From: Micromonospora zingiberis
GTDB taxonomy: Bacteria > Actinomycetota > Actinomycetes > Mycobacteriales > Micromonosporaceae
Assembly: GCF_004331455.1 (NCBI RefSeq)
Contig: NZ_SJJR01000009.1
Coordinates: 1 to 64,000 of the forward strand
DNA length: 64,000 nucleotides
Reading direction: 5' to 3'
Part shown: positions 26,356 to 36,066 of the stretch, piece after piece
Layout: each line of letters begins with the position of its first letter
Position numbering within the stretch: position 1 is the stretch's first letter
Translations under genes and position numbers: made by a program
Notes under the pieces: generated by a model
The model's database searches: none
Told to the model about the DNA's origin: nothing
What the model saw: the letters and a program-made list of their open reading frames with translations, nothing else

Positions 26356-27165
26356 ATGCGCAGAGGTTCCCACCGAAGGTGGCTGGCGGCCGGCGTGCTC
26401 GCGGCCGGGCTGGCCGCGACCGTGGCAGTCACCAGCCTCGCCGCCGCCGAGACACCGCCGGCCGCGTCGCCGGCCGACACCGCGCCGCGCCCACTGGCCG
26501 GACCGCCACCGGCCACCGGGCAGCAGGCGGTCACCGAGACGACCCGGGTCAGCGGCACCTTCGACGGGGGGAACCGGCGTTTCGTGGGCGGTGGTGACCT
26601 GGGCGACGGCGGTCAGGACGAGAGCCAGGATCCGCTGTTCCGGCTGGCCGACGGGGCGGTGCTGGAGAACGTGATCCTCGGTGCGCCGGCCGCCGACGGG
26701 GTGCACTGCGCGGGCAGTTGCACGCTGCGCAACGTGCACTGGGAGGACGTCGGCGAGGACGCCGCCACCTTCCGCGGCACCAACGCGGTCGTACTGATCG
26801 AGGGCGGCAGCGCGGCGAAGGCCGCAGACAAGATCTTCCAGGACAACCGGGGCGCCGGCGGCTCCGTCACCATCACCGACTTCCAGGTCGACGACGACTT
26901 CGGCAAGCTCTACCGCTCCTGCGGCAACTGCCGCACCCAGGCGGCACGCACCGTCACCCTGCGGAACATCACCGTCACCGGCACCGGTGACGTGTTGGTC
27001 GGGGTCAACGCCAACCTCGGGGACCGGGCCGTCATCGAGGGCGTGACCTTCATCGGCGGCGGCCGTGCCGACCTCTGTGACCTCTTCGAAGGCAACAACA
27101 CCGGCGCCGAGCCCCGCAAGATCGGCGCCGGACCGGACGGCCGATCCTGCATCGTCACCGACTGA
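26356..27165 (+). CDS. Secreted pectate lyase, PL3 family
   Basis: 269 residues, ATG 26356. A signal peptide (residues 1-31, cleavage near SLAAAE) is followed by a Pro/Ala-rich spacer and a right-handed beta-helix of the PL3 family: DQSQDPLFRLADGAVLENVILG-like coils, DGVHCAGSCTLRNVHWEDVGEDAATF, and a Cys-containing YRSCGNCRTQAARTV turn. PL3 enzymes cleave pectate by beta-elimination with calcium, using an Arg as base. With the GH74, GH1 and GH3 genes in the window it fits a plant-matter-degrading soil actinomycete. Confidence 0.88.
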   Translation: MRRGSHRRWLAAGVLAAGLAATVAVTSLAAAETPPAASPADTAPRPLAGPPPATGQQAVTETTRVSGTFDGGNRRFVGGGDLGDGGQDESQDPLFRLADGAVLENVILGAPAADGVHCAGSCTLRNVHWEDVGEDAATFRGTNAVVLIEGGSAAKAADKIFQDNRGAGGSVTITDFQVDDDFGKLYRSCGNCRTQAARTVTLRNITVTGTGDVLVGVNANLGDRAVIEGVTFIGGGRADLCDLFEGNNTGAEPRKIGAGPDGRSCIVTD

Positions 27166-27232
27166 CCCGGCAGTCCACGTCGGCACGGCCCGAAATGATC
27201 TCCGGGCCGTCGTCGGTGCTGGTGGTACGGGG

Positions 27233-27304
27233 TGGGCGCGGCAGGTTTCGAACCTGCGACCCCCCGCTTGTAAGGCGGGTGCTCTCCCACTGAGCTACGC
27301 GCCC
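27233..27304 (-). tRNA. tRNA-Val (TAC anticodon)
   Basis: A 72-nt cloverleaf on the minus strand: acceptor GGGCGCG/CGCGCCC, D arm GCTC/GAGC, anticodon arm CCCGC-CTTACAA-GCGGG with anticodon TAC (reads GTA/GTG), T arm GCAGG-TTCGAAA-CCTGC and discriminator A. The CCA end is not encoded. Confidence 0.96.
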
Positions 27305-27390
27305 GGAAACGCCGTACGGCGAACCGGCGGTTGGCAGCTTACCCTGCCGCTCGCCGGCCCGGCCGGACGGTCGCACCCGTTGGGATCGGG

Positions 27391-27855
27391 TCAGGCGGTG
27401 GCTTCCGCCAGTGCCTTGCGCCAGCCCTGTTGGTCGCGCGGCTCGCCCGGCATGTTCATCTCGGCGAAGCGCACGACGCCGGCCTTGTCGATGACGAAGG
27501 TGCCCCGGTTGGCGATGCCCGCGACGTCGTTGAAGACCCCGTACGCCTGGGCGACGGCGCCGTGCGGCCAGAAGTCGGCCAGCAGCGGGAACTGGTAGCC
27601 CTCCCGGTCCGCCCAGATCTTGTGGGCGTAGACCGAGTCGACGCTCACGGTCAGCACCTGGACGTCGTCGTTGACGTACTCGTTGAGGTTGTCCCGCACC
27701 TCGCACAGCTCGCCCTGGCACACGCCGGTGAAGGCCAGCGGGTAGAAGACCAGCAGGACGGTACGCCGGCCACGGAAGTCGGAGAGCCGTACCTCCTGGT
27801 TGTTCTGGTCCTTGAGTACGAAGTCGGGCGCCTCGGCGCCAACCTCGATCGGCAT
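27391..27855 (-). CDS. Peroxiredoxin, AhpE/BCP type
   Basis: 154 residues from ATG 27855 with AAGGAG upstream. Peroxidatic Cys46 lies in AFTGVCQGELC, with Cys51 five residues on as in BCP-like enzymes; NRGTFVIDKAGVVRF is also typical. It reduces peroxides, receiving electrons from a thiol partner such as thioredoxin or mycoredoxin. Neighbour DUF3052 and nearby aceE are a usual actinobacterial setting. Confidence 0.92.
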   Translation of the reverse strand: MPIEVGAEAPDFVLKDQNNQEVRLSDFRGRRTVLLVFYPLAFTGVCQGELCEVRDNLNEYVNDDVQVLTVSVDSVYAHKIWADREGYQFPLLADFWPHGAVAQAYGVFNDVAGIANRGTFVIDKAGVVRFAEMNMPGEPRDQQGWRKALAEATA

Positions 27856-27910
27856 GCGAACTCCTTGGGTCGAGTCGAGATGCATCAGCCTGTCACATCG
27901 GGCGGCGGGG

Positions 27911-28348
27911 TTACTTCCTGCCCTTTGCGCCGCGACGCAGCACGAGACGGGCGCCGCTCCAGTCCTTGCCGGCGTTGATCGTCGAGGTCTGCTGAAGGCC
28001 GGCGGTGGGAGCGGACTCGGCGATCTCGCTCGGCTCGACGTGGCCGTCGCGGCCGGCCTTGGGGGTCAGCAGCCACACGACGCCGTTGTCGGCCAGCGGG
28101 CCGAGGGCGTCGACGAGGAGTTCGAAGAGATCACCGTCGCCGTCGCGGTACCACACCAGCACGGCGTCGACCACCTCATCGGTGTCTTCGTCGACCAGCT
28201 CTCCACAACGGTCGGTCAGGGCGTCCCGGAGATCGGAGTCGACGTCGTCGTCGTAGCCCATCTCCATGACGACCATCCCCGGCTCGATACCGAACCGGTC
28301 CGCCAGGCTGCGTACCCCGTCGGCAGCCTGACCAGCGGTCGCGCTCAC
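27911..28348 (-). CDS. DUF3052 domain protein
   Basis: 145 residues, GTG 28348 with AGGAGG upstream; an ATG 21 bases earlier overlaps that ribosome site. The protein is acidic in its first half (MGYDDDVDSDLRDALTDRCGELVDEDTDE), has VVWLLTPKAGRDGHVEPSEI in the middle and a basic C-terminus. DUF3052 is conserved in actinobacteria beside aceE and AhpE-like genes; its function is unknown. Confidence 0.92.
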   Translation of the reverse strand: MSATAGQAADGVRSLADRFGIEPGMVVMEMGYDDDVDSDLRDALTDRCGELVDEDTDEVVDAVLVWYRDGDGDLFELLVDALGPLADNGVVWLLTPKAGRDGHVEPSEIAESAPTAGLQQTSTINAGKDWSGARLVLRRGAKGRK

Positions 28349-28460
28349 TGTCGCGTGCCTCCTCATCTCTTCCGAGCTCGCGGCGCCCGACTGGCGCCGA
28401 CAGGCAAAGTCCACACAGTTGTGCCGTCGCGCGCAAGTGGCGCACCGGGTGGAACGAAAT

Positions 28461-31223
28461 TTACCGTGCCAGCAGCGTACGGGCACCCTGGGTGATGGCT
28501 TCCTCGGACACCAGGACCTGACGGGCAGCCGGACCTAAGGGCACAAAGCAGTCAATAGCAGCCACTCGGCGGGCAGCACCGACATATCCGGCGTCGACCA
28601 GGGCCGCGAGCACCCCCTCGCCGACCCCGCCGGAGCGCCGCGTCTCGTCCACGACCAGCACCCGGCCGGTCGCGGCGGCCTCGCGGATGAGGTCGGCCAC
28701 CGGCAGCGGCGCGAGCCAGCGCAGGTCCACCACCCGGCAACCGATGCCCTCGTCGGCCAGCGCCGAAGCGGCCCGCAGGGACATCCGTACGCCGTTACCG
28801 AAGGTGACGATCGTGACGTCCTCGGCCGAGCCGACGCCGTACACCCGGGCCCGGCCGACCGGCACGTGCCCGCTCGCCCAGGCGCCCGGCTCGGCATAGC
28901 CGGCCAACCACTCACCGTCACCATCCGAGTAGAGATCGCGGGTGTGGTAAAGCGCGATCGGCTCCACGAACACGCAGACGCTGCCGTCCACCGCCGCACT
29001 CGCCAGGCAGGTACGCAGCATCGCCGCCGCGTCGTCCGGCCGGGCCGGCACGGCGATCACCAGGCCGGGCACGTCCCGCAGTACGGCCACCGAGTTGTCG
29101 TTGTGGAAGTGCCCGCCGAAACCCTCCTGGTACGCCAGGCCCGCCACCCGCACCACCATCGGGTTGCGAAGCGCACCCTGGGAGAAGAACCGCATCGTCG
29201 CTGCCTCGCCGCGCAACTGGTCCTCGGCGCTGTGCAGGTACGCCAGGTACTGGATCTCCGGCACCGGCAGCATCCCGGCCAGCCCGGCGCCGAGGCCCAG
29301 GCCCAGCACCGAGGTCTCGTCCAGCAACGTGTCGAACACCCGGGCGGCACCGAAGCGGTCCCGCAGCCCCTTGGTCACCCCGTACACCCCGCCCTTGGCG
29401 GCGACGTCCTCGCCGAAGACGGCCATCTGCGGGTACGCCAGCAGCCCATCGGTGAGCGCGGCGTTGATGCTCTGCGCGAGGGTGAGCGGGCCGGACAGTT
29501 CCGGCGGCTTCCCGCCGAACGCCTCCACCCGCGCGCCCGCACCCGGCCCGGTGGCGCGGGCCCCCGCGTCGGTCACCGCCTGGGCGACCCGGACCGGGCG
29601 GCGCGGGGCCAACGGTGCGATCACCTCGGCCGGGCTGCCCAGTTTCGGCTCGTCCAGCACCTGCTCGGCGAGCCGACGGATCTGCCAGCCGATCTCGTCG
29701 TACCGGTCCAGCAGTTCGGCGCCGTTGGCCAGGCCCGCGTCAACCAGCCGGCGCGCGGTGGCGACCACCGGATCGGCGGCGAGGTCAGCGGTCAACTCCT
29801 CGGCGCTGCGGTACCCGCTCTCGACGTCCGCGCCCGCGTGGCCGAGCAGCCGGATCGTGCTCAGGTGCAGCACGGCCGGACGGCGGTGCCGGCGTACCCA
29901 GGCCGCCGCCTCGCGCGCCGCCTCGTACGCCCCCACCAGGTCAGCACCGTCGGCGGCGAAGTACCGGATGCCCGGCTTGGCGCGCAGCGCCGTCGCCACC
30001 CAGCCCTGCGGCGACCGGACGCTGATGCCCAGCCCGTTGTCCTCGCAGACGAAGAGCACCGGAATGCGCAGGCCGGTGTGGTCGTACCAGCCGGCGGTGT
30101 TGAACGCCGCGGTGGCGCTGGCGTGGTTGATCGAGGCATCTCCGAACGAGCAGACCACGATCGCGTCCGGCGCCCAGGGCGACGCGGGGTCGGCGTGCGC
30201 CGGGGCCCGACGGGCATCCTGCCGGCGCAGCCGCTCCACCGCGAGCCCCATGCCGACCGCCCGGGGCAGGTGTGAGGCGATGGTGGAGGTGGTGGGCACC
30301 ACGGCCAGGTCGGCCCGGCCGAAGACCTTGTGCCGACCACCGGCGAGCGGCTCCTGGCTGGAGGCCACCATCCCGCGCAGCACGTCCCGCGCCGCCTCGG
30401 TGTACGCCGGTGCCACCGGCCGCCGCACCGCCGCCATCCGCACGCCACCGGCGTCCTCACCGCCGGGCTCCCCGACCTCGCCGCCCGACGCGCCGATTTC
30501 GCCACCCGGCGTGCCGGCCTCGCCGGCCGCCCCGGCCTCGCCACCCGGCGGGCCGGTCACGCCGTCGGACGTCCCGGTCGGCGTGGGCGAGCCCGGGTGG
30601 TCGGGCGCTGCCGGCGGTACGGCATCGGCCGGATCGCCGTCGACCTCCCGATCGGCCGAGTCGCTCGGGCCGGCCGGAGTTCCGCCGGACTGCACCACTT
30701 CAGCAGCTGCCGCGCCAGCCGGCGCCGCATCCGACGGCGCCACACCGGCCGCTGCCGCAGCGGACTGCCCCACACCGGCCGGCGCCGCATCGGGCTGCGC
30801 CGGGTCCGCCGGCATCGCATCGGCCGGCATCGCTGCCGGGTCGTCGTCCTCCGGGGGCGAACCGCCGGCCTGTGCCTCGGCGGTCTGGGCGGCGCGGACG
30901 CAGTAGAACGCGCCCGAGCGGTAGTGCAGCAGCGCCGGGTCGGTGGGACGCAGCGCAGCCGCTACCGCCGCGTTGCCCTCGTGGCCGGCCGAGCCGATCG
31001 TGTAGTAGCCCTCGCCGAAGCTCCGCAGCCAGCGCCCGGCGAGGTCGAGCTGCCGGCTGGTGACCTGGGCGTCGAATAGTTCCAAGAGTTGGGCGCCGGT
31101 CAGCGCCGCGCCCTCGGCGACCGGCTGCGCCGGGTCGGTACGGTGCCGCGGCGTGGCCAGCGCGGCCAGAGACTCCCGAAATCGGTCGTCGAGATCCTGC
31201 GGGGTGGTCACGTCCGACAGCAT
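28461..31223 (-). CDS. Fused alpha-beta 2-oxo-acid dehydrogenase E1 with a long inserted linker
   Basis: 920 residues from ATG 31223. The N-terminal half is an E1-alpha-like thiamine-diphosphate domain (HYRSGAFYC, then after the insert [29 protein letters not shown] and [10 protein letters not shown]), and the C-terminal half (from about residue 560) is E1-beta/transketolase-like ([30 protein letters not shown]). Together they decarboxylate a 2-oxo acid, probably of the branched-chain type. Residues 113-271 are a low-complexity insert rich in Ala, Pro, Gly, Asp and Glu that interrupts the alpha domain. It follows the MarR gene by 68 bases. Confidence 0.85.
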   Translation of the reverse strand: MLSDVTTPQDLDDRFRESLAALATPRHRTDPAQPVAEGAALTGAQLLELFDAQVTSRQLDLAGRWLRSFGEGYYTIGSAGHEGNAAVAAALRPTDPALLHYRSGAFYCVRAAQTAEAQAGGSPPEDDDPAAMPADAMPADPAQPDAAPAGVGQSAAAAAGVAPSDAAPAGAAAAEVVQSGGTPAGPSDSADREVDGDPADAVPPAAPDHPGSPTPTGTSDGVTGPPGGEAGAAGEAGTPGGEIGASGGEVGEPGGEDAGGVRMAAVRRPVAPAYTEAARDVLRGMVASSQEPLAGGRHKVFGRADLAVVPTTSTIASHLPRAVGMGLAVERLRRQDARRAPAHADPASPWAPDAIVVCSFGDASINHASATAAFNTAGWYDHTGLRIPVLFVCEDNGLGISVRSPQGWVATALRAKPGIRYFAADGADLVGAYEAAREAAAWVRRHRRPAVLHLSTIRLLGHAGADVESGYRSAEELTADLAADPVVATARRLVDAGLANGAELLDRYDEIGWQIRRLAEQVLDEPKLGSPAEVIAPLAPRRPVRVAQAVTDAGARATGPGAGARVEAFGGKPPELSGPLTLAQSINAALTDGLLAYPQMAVFGEDVAAKGGVYGVTKGLRDRFGAARVFDTLLDETSVLGLGLGAGLAGMLPVPEIQYLAYLHSAEDQLRGEAATMRFFSQGALRNPMVVRVAGLAYQEGFGGHFHNDNSVAVLRDVPGLVIAVPARPDDAAAMLRTCLASAAVDGSVCVFVEPIALYHTRDLYSDGDGEWLAGYAEPGAWASGHVPVGRARVYGVGSAEDVTIVTFGNGVRMSLRAASALADEGIGCRVVDLRWLAPLPVADLIREAAATGRVLVVDETRRSGGVGEGVLAALVDAGYVGAARRVAAIDCFVPLGPAARQVLVSEEAITQGARTLLAR
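30411..30887 (-). repeat. Low-complexity insert in the fused E1 gene
   Basis: Encodes about 160 residues with runs of [33 protein letters not shown] and repeated GGE units ([18 protein letters not shown]). Comparable E1 sequences join HYRSGAF... directly to the DVLRG...[12 protein letters not shown] part, so this is an insertion or a greatly expanded loop. Confidence 0.75.
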
Positions 31224-31291
31224 TACCGACCGGAGCACACCTCGCCCACTCGAAACCCGGCTCACGTCGCCGGAATCCTCCGTCGGCAGCG

Positions 31292-31774
31292 TCAGGACGG
31301 CTCGCAGTGCTGCGGGTAGTCGCCGTCGGAGACCTTCCACACCAGATCGTGCAGGGCGGCCAGGTCGTCGGCGGTCAGTTCGTCGAGCAGCCGCGACTCG
31401 GACAGCACCTGGTGCACCCGCTGCCGCATCCGCCGGCCGGCGTCGGTCACCACCAGCGTCTTCTGCCGCCGGTCGGCGGGGTCGACCCGCCGCTGGACCA
31501 GCCCGGCCCGTTCCAGCTTGTCGACCAGTGCGGTGACGTTGGAGCGGTCGCAGCGCAGTTGCGAGGCCAGATCCCGGGCGGGCAGTGGACGATCCGGGTC
31601 GAGCTGGCACAGCGCTCGGCCGACCGCCGGGGTCAGGCCGAGGGCGATGATGCCGAGATCCTGGTGATGCCGCAGGGCGGCGGCGACATGCATGATCCGC
31701 CGTACCGCCGCGCCGGCGAGGGCAGCCCGGTCCGCCGGGCCCAGGTCGGACCGGGTGACGGTGGGCGGCTGCAT
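31292..31774 (-). CDS. MarR-family transcriptional regulator
   Basis: 160 residues. The winged helix is visible: LPARDLASQLRCDRSNVTALVDKLERAGLVQRRVDPADRRQKTLVVTDAGRR, with flanking dimerisation helices. It lies immediately upstream of the fused E1 gene on the same strand and could regulate it; its own operator is not evident. Confidence 0.9.
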   Translation of the reverse strand: MQPPTVTRSDLGPADRAALAGAAVRRIMHVAAALRHHQDLGIIALGLTPAVGRALCQLDPDRPLPARDLASQLRCDRSNVTALVDKLERAGLVQRRVDPADRRQKTLVVTDAGRRMRQRVHQVLSESRLLDELTADDLAALHDLVWKVSDGDYPQHCEPS

Positions 31775-31843
31775 GACTCGATGCTACGTGTGGCGGGTGC
31801 CCCGGCAGCTCCACCGCGCGGCGGCATCGGGCCACCAGGGCGG

Positions 31844-32248
31844 TCAGCCGGGCAGGAAGGAGAACCGGACCTGGCGGGTGGTGTTGTCTCCGTTGGTGTC
31901 GACCAGGCAGATCGACTGCCAGGTGCCGAGGGCCAGCCGGCCGCCGAGCACCGGCAGCGTCGCGTACGGGGCGACGAAGGCGGGCAGGACGTGATCGCGC
32001 CCGTGGCCGGGCGAGCCGTGGCGGTGCCGCCAGCGGTTGTCGGTCGGCAGCACGGCGTCCAGCGCGGTGAGCAGGTCGTCGTCCGAGCCGGCGCCGGTCT
32101 CGATGATGGCCAGCCCGGCGGTGGCGTGCGGCACGAACACGTGCAGCAGCCCGTCGCCCTGACCGGAGACGAACTGCTCCGCCTCGGCGGTGATGTCCTG
32201 CACGGTCGGCCGGGAACCGGTCCGGACGGTGATCACCTCACTGCGCAT
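31844..32248 (-). CDS. YjbQ-family protein (UPF0047)
   Basis: 134 residues from ATG 32248; another ATG at 32257 is possible and neither has a strong ribosome site. LLHVFVPHATAGLAIIETG and the C-terminal LALGTWQSICLVDTNGDNTTRQVRF are family signatures; the His and Glu/Asp residues form a metal or phosphate site. Members are called secondary thiamine-phosphate synthases because they complement thiE mutants, but the native role is unsettled. Divergent from aceE. Confidence 0.9.
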   Translation of the reverse strand: MRSEVITVRTGSRPTVQDITAEAEQFVSGQGDGLLHVFVPHATAGLAIIETGAGSDDDLLTALDAVLPTDNRWRHRHGSPGHGRDHVLPAFVAPYATLPVLGGRLALGTWQSICLVDTNGDNTTRQVRFSFLPG

Positions 32249-32449
32249 ACGTCGCATTCTGCCGCAGCCGGTCGGCTGAGGGCGGGCGCGCTCCCATGAT
32301 GCCCGGTCAGTGGCCCCGGAAAGGGGTAAAGTTACTGGTGAGTACGTGTGTCGAGCGTCGCCCTTCGCACGGGTGGACGTGACGACAAGTGCCACGACGG
32401 GGCAGGATGGCGCTAGAGACCTATCCCACACACAACCGAGGGAACGCCT

Positions 32450-35194
32450 GTGGCTACGGAACGCAAGCGCCCGGTGATCACGGCCGGCCTGCCGAGCCAG
32501 CTTCCGGACATCGACCCCGAAGAAACCAGCGAATGGGTCGAGTCGCTCGACGGTGTCATCGACGAGCGTGGCACCAAGCGGGCCCGCTACGTGATGCTAC
32601 GTCTGCTGGAGCGCGCCCGTGAGCGCCAGGTCGGGGTGCCGTCGCTGACCACCACCGACTACATCAACACCATCCCGCCGGAGCGCGAACCGTGGTTCCC
32701 CGGTGACGAGCACGTCGAGCGCCGGATCCGGGCGTACGTGCGGTGGAACGCGGCGATGCTGGTGCATCGCGCGCAGCGTCCGGAGATCGGTGTCGGCGGT
32801 CACATCTCCACCTTCGCCAGCTCCGCGTCGCTGTACGAGGTCGGCTTCAACCACTTCTTCCGGGGCAAGAACCACCCCGGTGGCGGCGACCACATCTTCT
32901 ACCAGGGCCACGCCTCCCCCGGCATGTACGCCCGGGCGTTCATGGAAGGCCGGCTCAGCGAGGACCAGCTCGACGGCTTCCGGCAGGAGCTGTCGCACCC
33001 CGGCGGCGGCCTGCCGTCGTACCCGCACCCGCGGCTGATGCCGGACTTCTGGGAGTTCCCGACGGTCTCCATGGGTCTGGGTGGGCTGAACGCCATCTAC
33101 CAGGCCCGGTTCAACCGGTACCTGCACCACCGGGGCATCAAGGACACCTCCGACCAGCACGTCTGGGCGTTCCTCGGCGACGGCGAGATGGACGAGCCGG
33201 AGACCCTCGGCGCGATCGGGGTGGCCGCCCGCGAGGAGCTGGACAACCTCACCTTCGTGATCAACTGCAACCTCCAGCGGCTGGACGGGCCGGTGCGGGG
33301 CAACGGCAAGGTGATGCAGGAGCTGGAGGCGTTCTTCCGGGGCGCCGGCTGGAACGTCATCAAGGTGGTCTGGGGCCGGGAGTGGGACCCGCTGCTCGCC
33401 GCCGACACCGATGGCGCGCTGGTCAACCTGATGAACACCACGCCCGACGGCGACTACCAGACCTACAAGGCGGAGTCCGGGGCGTACGTGCGGGAGCACT
33501 TCTTCGGCCGCGACGCGCGGACCCGCAAGATGGTCGATGGGCTCTCCGACGACGAGATCTGGAACCTCAAGCGGGGCGGGCACGACTACCGCAAGCTCTA
33601 CGCGGCCTACAAGGCGGCGACCGAGCACACCGGGCAGCCGACGGTGATCCTGGCCAAGACCATCAAGGGTTGGACGCTGGGCTCGCACTTCGAGGGCCGC
33701 AACGCCACGCACCAGATGAAGAAGCTGACGCTGGAGGACCTGAAGACCTTCCGCGACCGGCTCTACCTGGACATCCCGGACTCGGCGCTGGAGGAGAACC
33801 CGTACCTGCCGCCGTACTACCGGCCGGACGAGAAGTCCGACGAGATGCGGTACCTGCACGAGCGGCGCGAGCAGCTCGGCGGTTACCTGCCGACCCGGCG
33901 CACCACCGCCAAGTCGCTGGCCATTCCGGGCAGCGAGCGCTTCGCCGACGTCAAGCGGGGCTCGGGCAAGCAGAAGGTGGCCACCACGATGGCCTTCGTC
34001 CGGCTGCTCAAGGACCTGATGAAGGACAAGCAGTTCGGCAAGCGCTGGGTGCCGATCATCCCGGACGAGGCGCGTACCTTCGGTCTGGACTCGATCTTCC
34101 CGACCGCCAAGATCTACTCGCCGCACGGCCAGCGGTACACCTCGGTCGACCGGGAGCTGTTCCTGTCGTACAAGGAGTCGACCACCGGTCAGATCCTGCA
34201 CGAGGGGATCAACGAGGCCGGCTCGGTCGCCTCGTTCACCGCCGCCGGCACGTCGTACGCCACCCACGACGAGCCGATGATCCCGATGTACATCTTCTAC
34301 TCGATGTTCGGGTTCCAGCGCACCGGTGACGGCTTCTGGGCGGCGGCGGACCAGATGGCGCGGGGTTTCGTGCTCGGCGCCACCGCCGGACGCACCACGC
34401 TCAACGGTGAGGGCCTCCAGCACGAGGACGGCCACTCGCTGCTGCTCGCGGCCACCAACCCGGCGGTCGTCGCGTACGACCCGGCGTTCGCGTTCGAGAT
34501 CGCGCACATCATGGAGAACGGCCTGCACCGGATGTACGGCGAGGAGCAGGAGAACATCTTCTACTACCTCACCATCTACAACGAGCCGATCCACCAGCCG
34601 GCGGAGCCGGAGGGGGTGGACGTCGAGGGCATCGTCAAGGGCATCCACCGCTACGCCCCGGCCCCCTCGATCGAGGGCGACGCCCCCCGGGCGAACGTGC
34701 TCGCCTCCGGCACCGGCATGCAGTGGGCGCTCAAGGCGCAGCAGTTGCTCGCCCAGGACTGGGGGGTGGCCGCCGACGTCTGGTCGGTGACCTCCTGGAC
34801 CGAGCTGCGCCGCGACGCGGTGGAGTGCGAGTCGTACAACCTCCTGCACCCGGGCGCGGAGCAGCGGGTGCCGTACATCCAGCGAAAGCTGGCCGACGCC
34901 GACGGGCCGAAGGTCGCGGTCAGCGACTGGATGCGCGCGGTGCCGGACCTGATCTCCCGCTGGGTGCCCGGTGACTGGACCTCCCTGGGCACCGACGGGT
35001 TCGGCCTGTCCGACACCCGGCACGCCCTGCGCCGGCACTTCCACGTCGACGCCGAGTCGATCGCGGTCGCCACGCTGCGGCAGCTCGCGCTGCGCGGGGC
35101 GGTACCGGCGCACGTACCGGCCGAGGCGGCCAAGAAGTACGCCATCGAGGACGTGAACGCCGCCCCGGTCGGCGAGACCGGCGGCGACAGCTAG
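32450..35194 (+). CDS. aceE: Pyruvate dehydrogenase E1 component, homodimeric type
   Basis: 914 residues, GTG 32450 with GAGGG upstream, the usual length for AceE. Landmarks are [20 protein letters not shown] near the active site, the thiamine-diphosphate motif [13 protein letters not shown]...[15 protein letters not shown], and [23 protein letters not shown] in the transketolase half. It decarboxylates pyruvate and acetylates the lipoyl E2 in actinobacterial PDH. It is not clustered with E2 or E3, as is normal in actinobacteria. The 200-base leader upstream shows no recognised riboswitch. Confidence 0.97.
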   Translation: MATERKRPVITAGLPSQLPDIDPEETSEWVESLDGVIDERGTKRARYVMLRLLERARERQVGVPSLTTTDYINTIPPEREPWFPGDEHVERRIRAYVRWNAAMLVHRAQRPEIGVGGHISTFASSASLYEVGFNHFFRGKNHPGGGDHIFYQGHASPGMYARAFMEGRLSEDQLDGFRQELSHPGGGLPSYPHPRLMPDFWEFPTVSMGLGGLNAIYQARFNRYLHHRGIKDTSDQHVWAFLGDGEMDEPETLGAIGVAAREELDNLTFVINCNLQRLDGPVRGNGKVMQELEAFFRGAGWNVIKVVWGREWDPLLAADTDGALVNLMNTTPDGDYQTYKAESGAYVREHFFGRDARTRKMVDGLSDDEIWNLKRGGHDYRKLYAAYKAATEHTGQPTVILAKTIKGWTLGSHFEGRNATHQMKKLTLEDLKTFRDRLYLDIPDSALEENPYLPPYYRPDEKSDEMRYLHERREQLGGYLPTRRTTAKSLAIPGSERFADVKRGSGKQKVATTMAFVRLLKDLMKDKQFGKRWVPIIPDEARTFGLDSIFPTAKIYSPHGQRYTSVDRELFLSYKESTTGQILHEGINEAGSVASFTAAGTSYATHDEPMIPMYIFYSMFGFQRTGDGFWAAADQMARGFVLGATAGRTTLNGEGLQHEDGHSLLLAATNPAVVAYDPAFAFEIAHIMENGLHRMYGEEQENIFYYLTIYNEPIHQPAEPEGVDVEGIVKGIHRYAPAPSIEGDAPRANVLASGTGMQWALKAQQLLAQDWGVAADVWSVTSWTELRRDAVECESYNLLHPGAEQRVPYIQRKLADADGPKVAVSDWMRAVPDLISRWVPGDWTSLGTDGFGLSDTRHALRRHFHVDAESIAVATLRQLALRGAVPAHVPAEAAKKYAIEDVNAAPVGETGGDS

Positions 35195-35245
35195 CAACCG
35201 CACCGCACATCGGGCCCGGCGAACACCACGCCGGGCCCGGTGTGT

Positions 35246-35297
35246 AAGGAAGGGCACCTTATTAACGCCTCGCGTGGTAAAGGGGCCCCCTCTTAAC
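35246..35297 (-). repeat. 52-bp intergenic repeat, copy C
   Basis: Third copy, minus orientation, between the convergent aceE and SRPBCC genes. Its arms are less perfect than in copy D: gttaagagggggccc at one end and taaggtgcccttcctt at the other. Confidence 0.9.
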
Positions 35298-35358
35298 CCG
35301 AGGGGGCCGAAGGCGCGGACGCGGTCGAGGCGCGGACGCGAGGTGTCGAGGCCGAAAG

Positions 35359-35405
35359 CGGTGGCGGCCCGGGTGCACCTGGGAGGGACACCGGGGCCGC
35401 CACCG
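35359..35405. terminator. Bidirectional terminator between aceE and SRPBCC genes
   Basis: Inverted repeat cggtggcggccc (35359-35370) and gggccgccaccg (35394-35405), perfect over 12 bp, in the gap between convergent genes. Actinomycete terminators often lack a U tract, as here. Confidence 0.65.
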
Positions 35406-35432
35406 TCGCGGGTGACGCCAGGACGCGGCCGC

Positions 35433-35879
35433 TCAGCCGACCGCGGCCAGATCGGTCAGCCGGGCCAGCGAATCCTCCAGATCGGCGCCGACCCGACGCA
35501 GGCCGAGGCGGAGCAGGGCGGCCTTGACCGGACCGGCCGGCCAGCGTACGACGATCAGCCGCACGATCGTGCCGCCCTCCTCCTCGTCGGGAGTGAGCTG
35601 GACGTATATCTCGGTGCGCGCCTCCGCTCGGGCACCGGCGCCCTTGGCGCGTTCGCGCCAGCCGATCAGCGTCGGCTCCTGATAGGCGATCACTTCAGCC
35701 TCATGTGCGGCGCCGCGGCCAGCCTGGACCAACTGTCGCCGCCCGAAGCCCTCTCCGGAGAGGACCTCGGCCGCACGGACCCCGGCCAGCCAGGCGGGCA
35801 ACTGCTCGGCCCGCTGTACCACATCCCAGACCGCTTCCACCGGCGCCGCCACGTGCGCGCTGCGTTCCACGAGGATCAT
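35433..35879 (-). CDS. SRPBCC-family (polyketide cyclase/START-like) protein
   Basis: 148 residues from ATG 35879, preceded by GGAGGAAG eight bases away; upstream ATGs lack this. It starts VERSAHVAAPVEAVWDVV, the classic first strand and helix of the helix-grip fold, and ends with a long helix (DLEDSLARLTDLAAVG). Such proteins bind hydrophobic ligands in a deep cavity. No particular ligand is implied by the neighbours. Confidence 0.88.
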   Translation of the reverse strand: MILVERSAHVAAPVEAVWDVVQRAEQLPAWLAGVRAAEVLSGEGFGRRQLVQAGRGAAHEAEVIAYQEPTLIGWRERAKGAGARAEARTEIYVQLTPDEEEGGTIVRLIVVRWPAGPVKAALLRLGLRRVGADLEDSLARLTDLAAVG

Positions 35880-36066
35880 TTTTCCGTCTTCCTCCAGTGA
35901 GGACATCCCACGATATCGGCACTGTATGCGCAAAAACGGACGTATACGGACGTGTTCGTAAAAGACACGCCGAAAGGTGTTGCTTCCGGCGGCAGATCGC
36001 CCTATGGACCCGAGCCTCGGCGCGCCCTAGAGTTCCGAACACGTTTCGCGTTTCCCGGGAGGGCAC

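Noticed and set aside
26107..27186. N-terminal extension of the alpha/beta hydrolase
   Set aside because: It is antisense to the pectate lyase gene; the hydrolase fold begins at GTG 26106.
32597..35257. 886-residue minus-strand frame
   Set aside because: Antisense to aceE, which is full length with all motifs.
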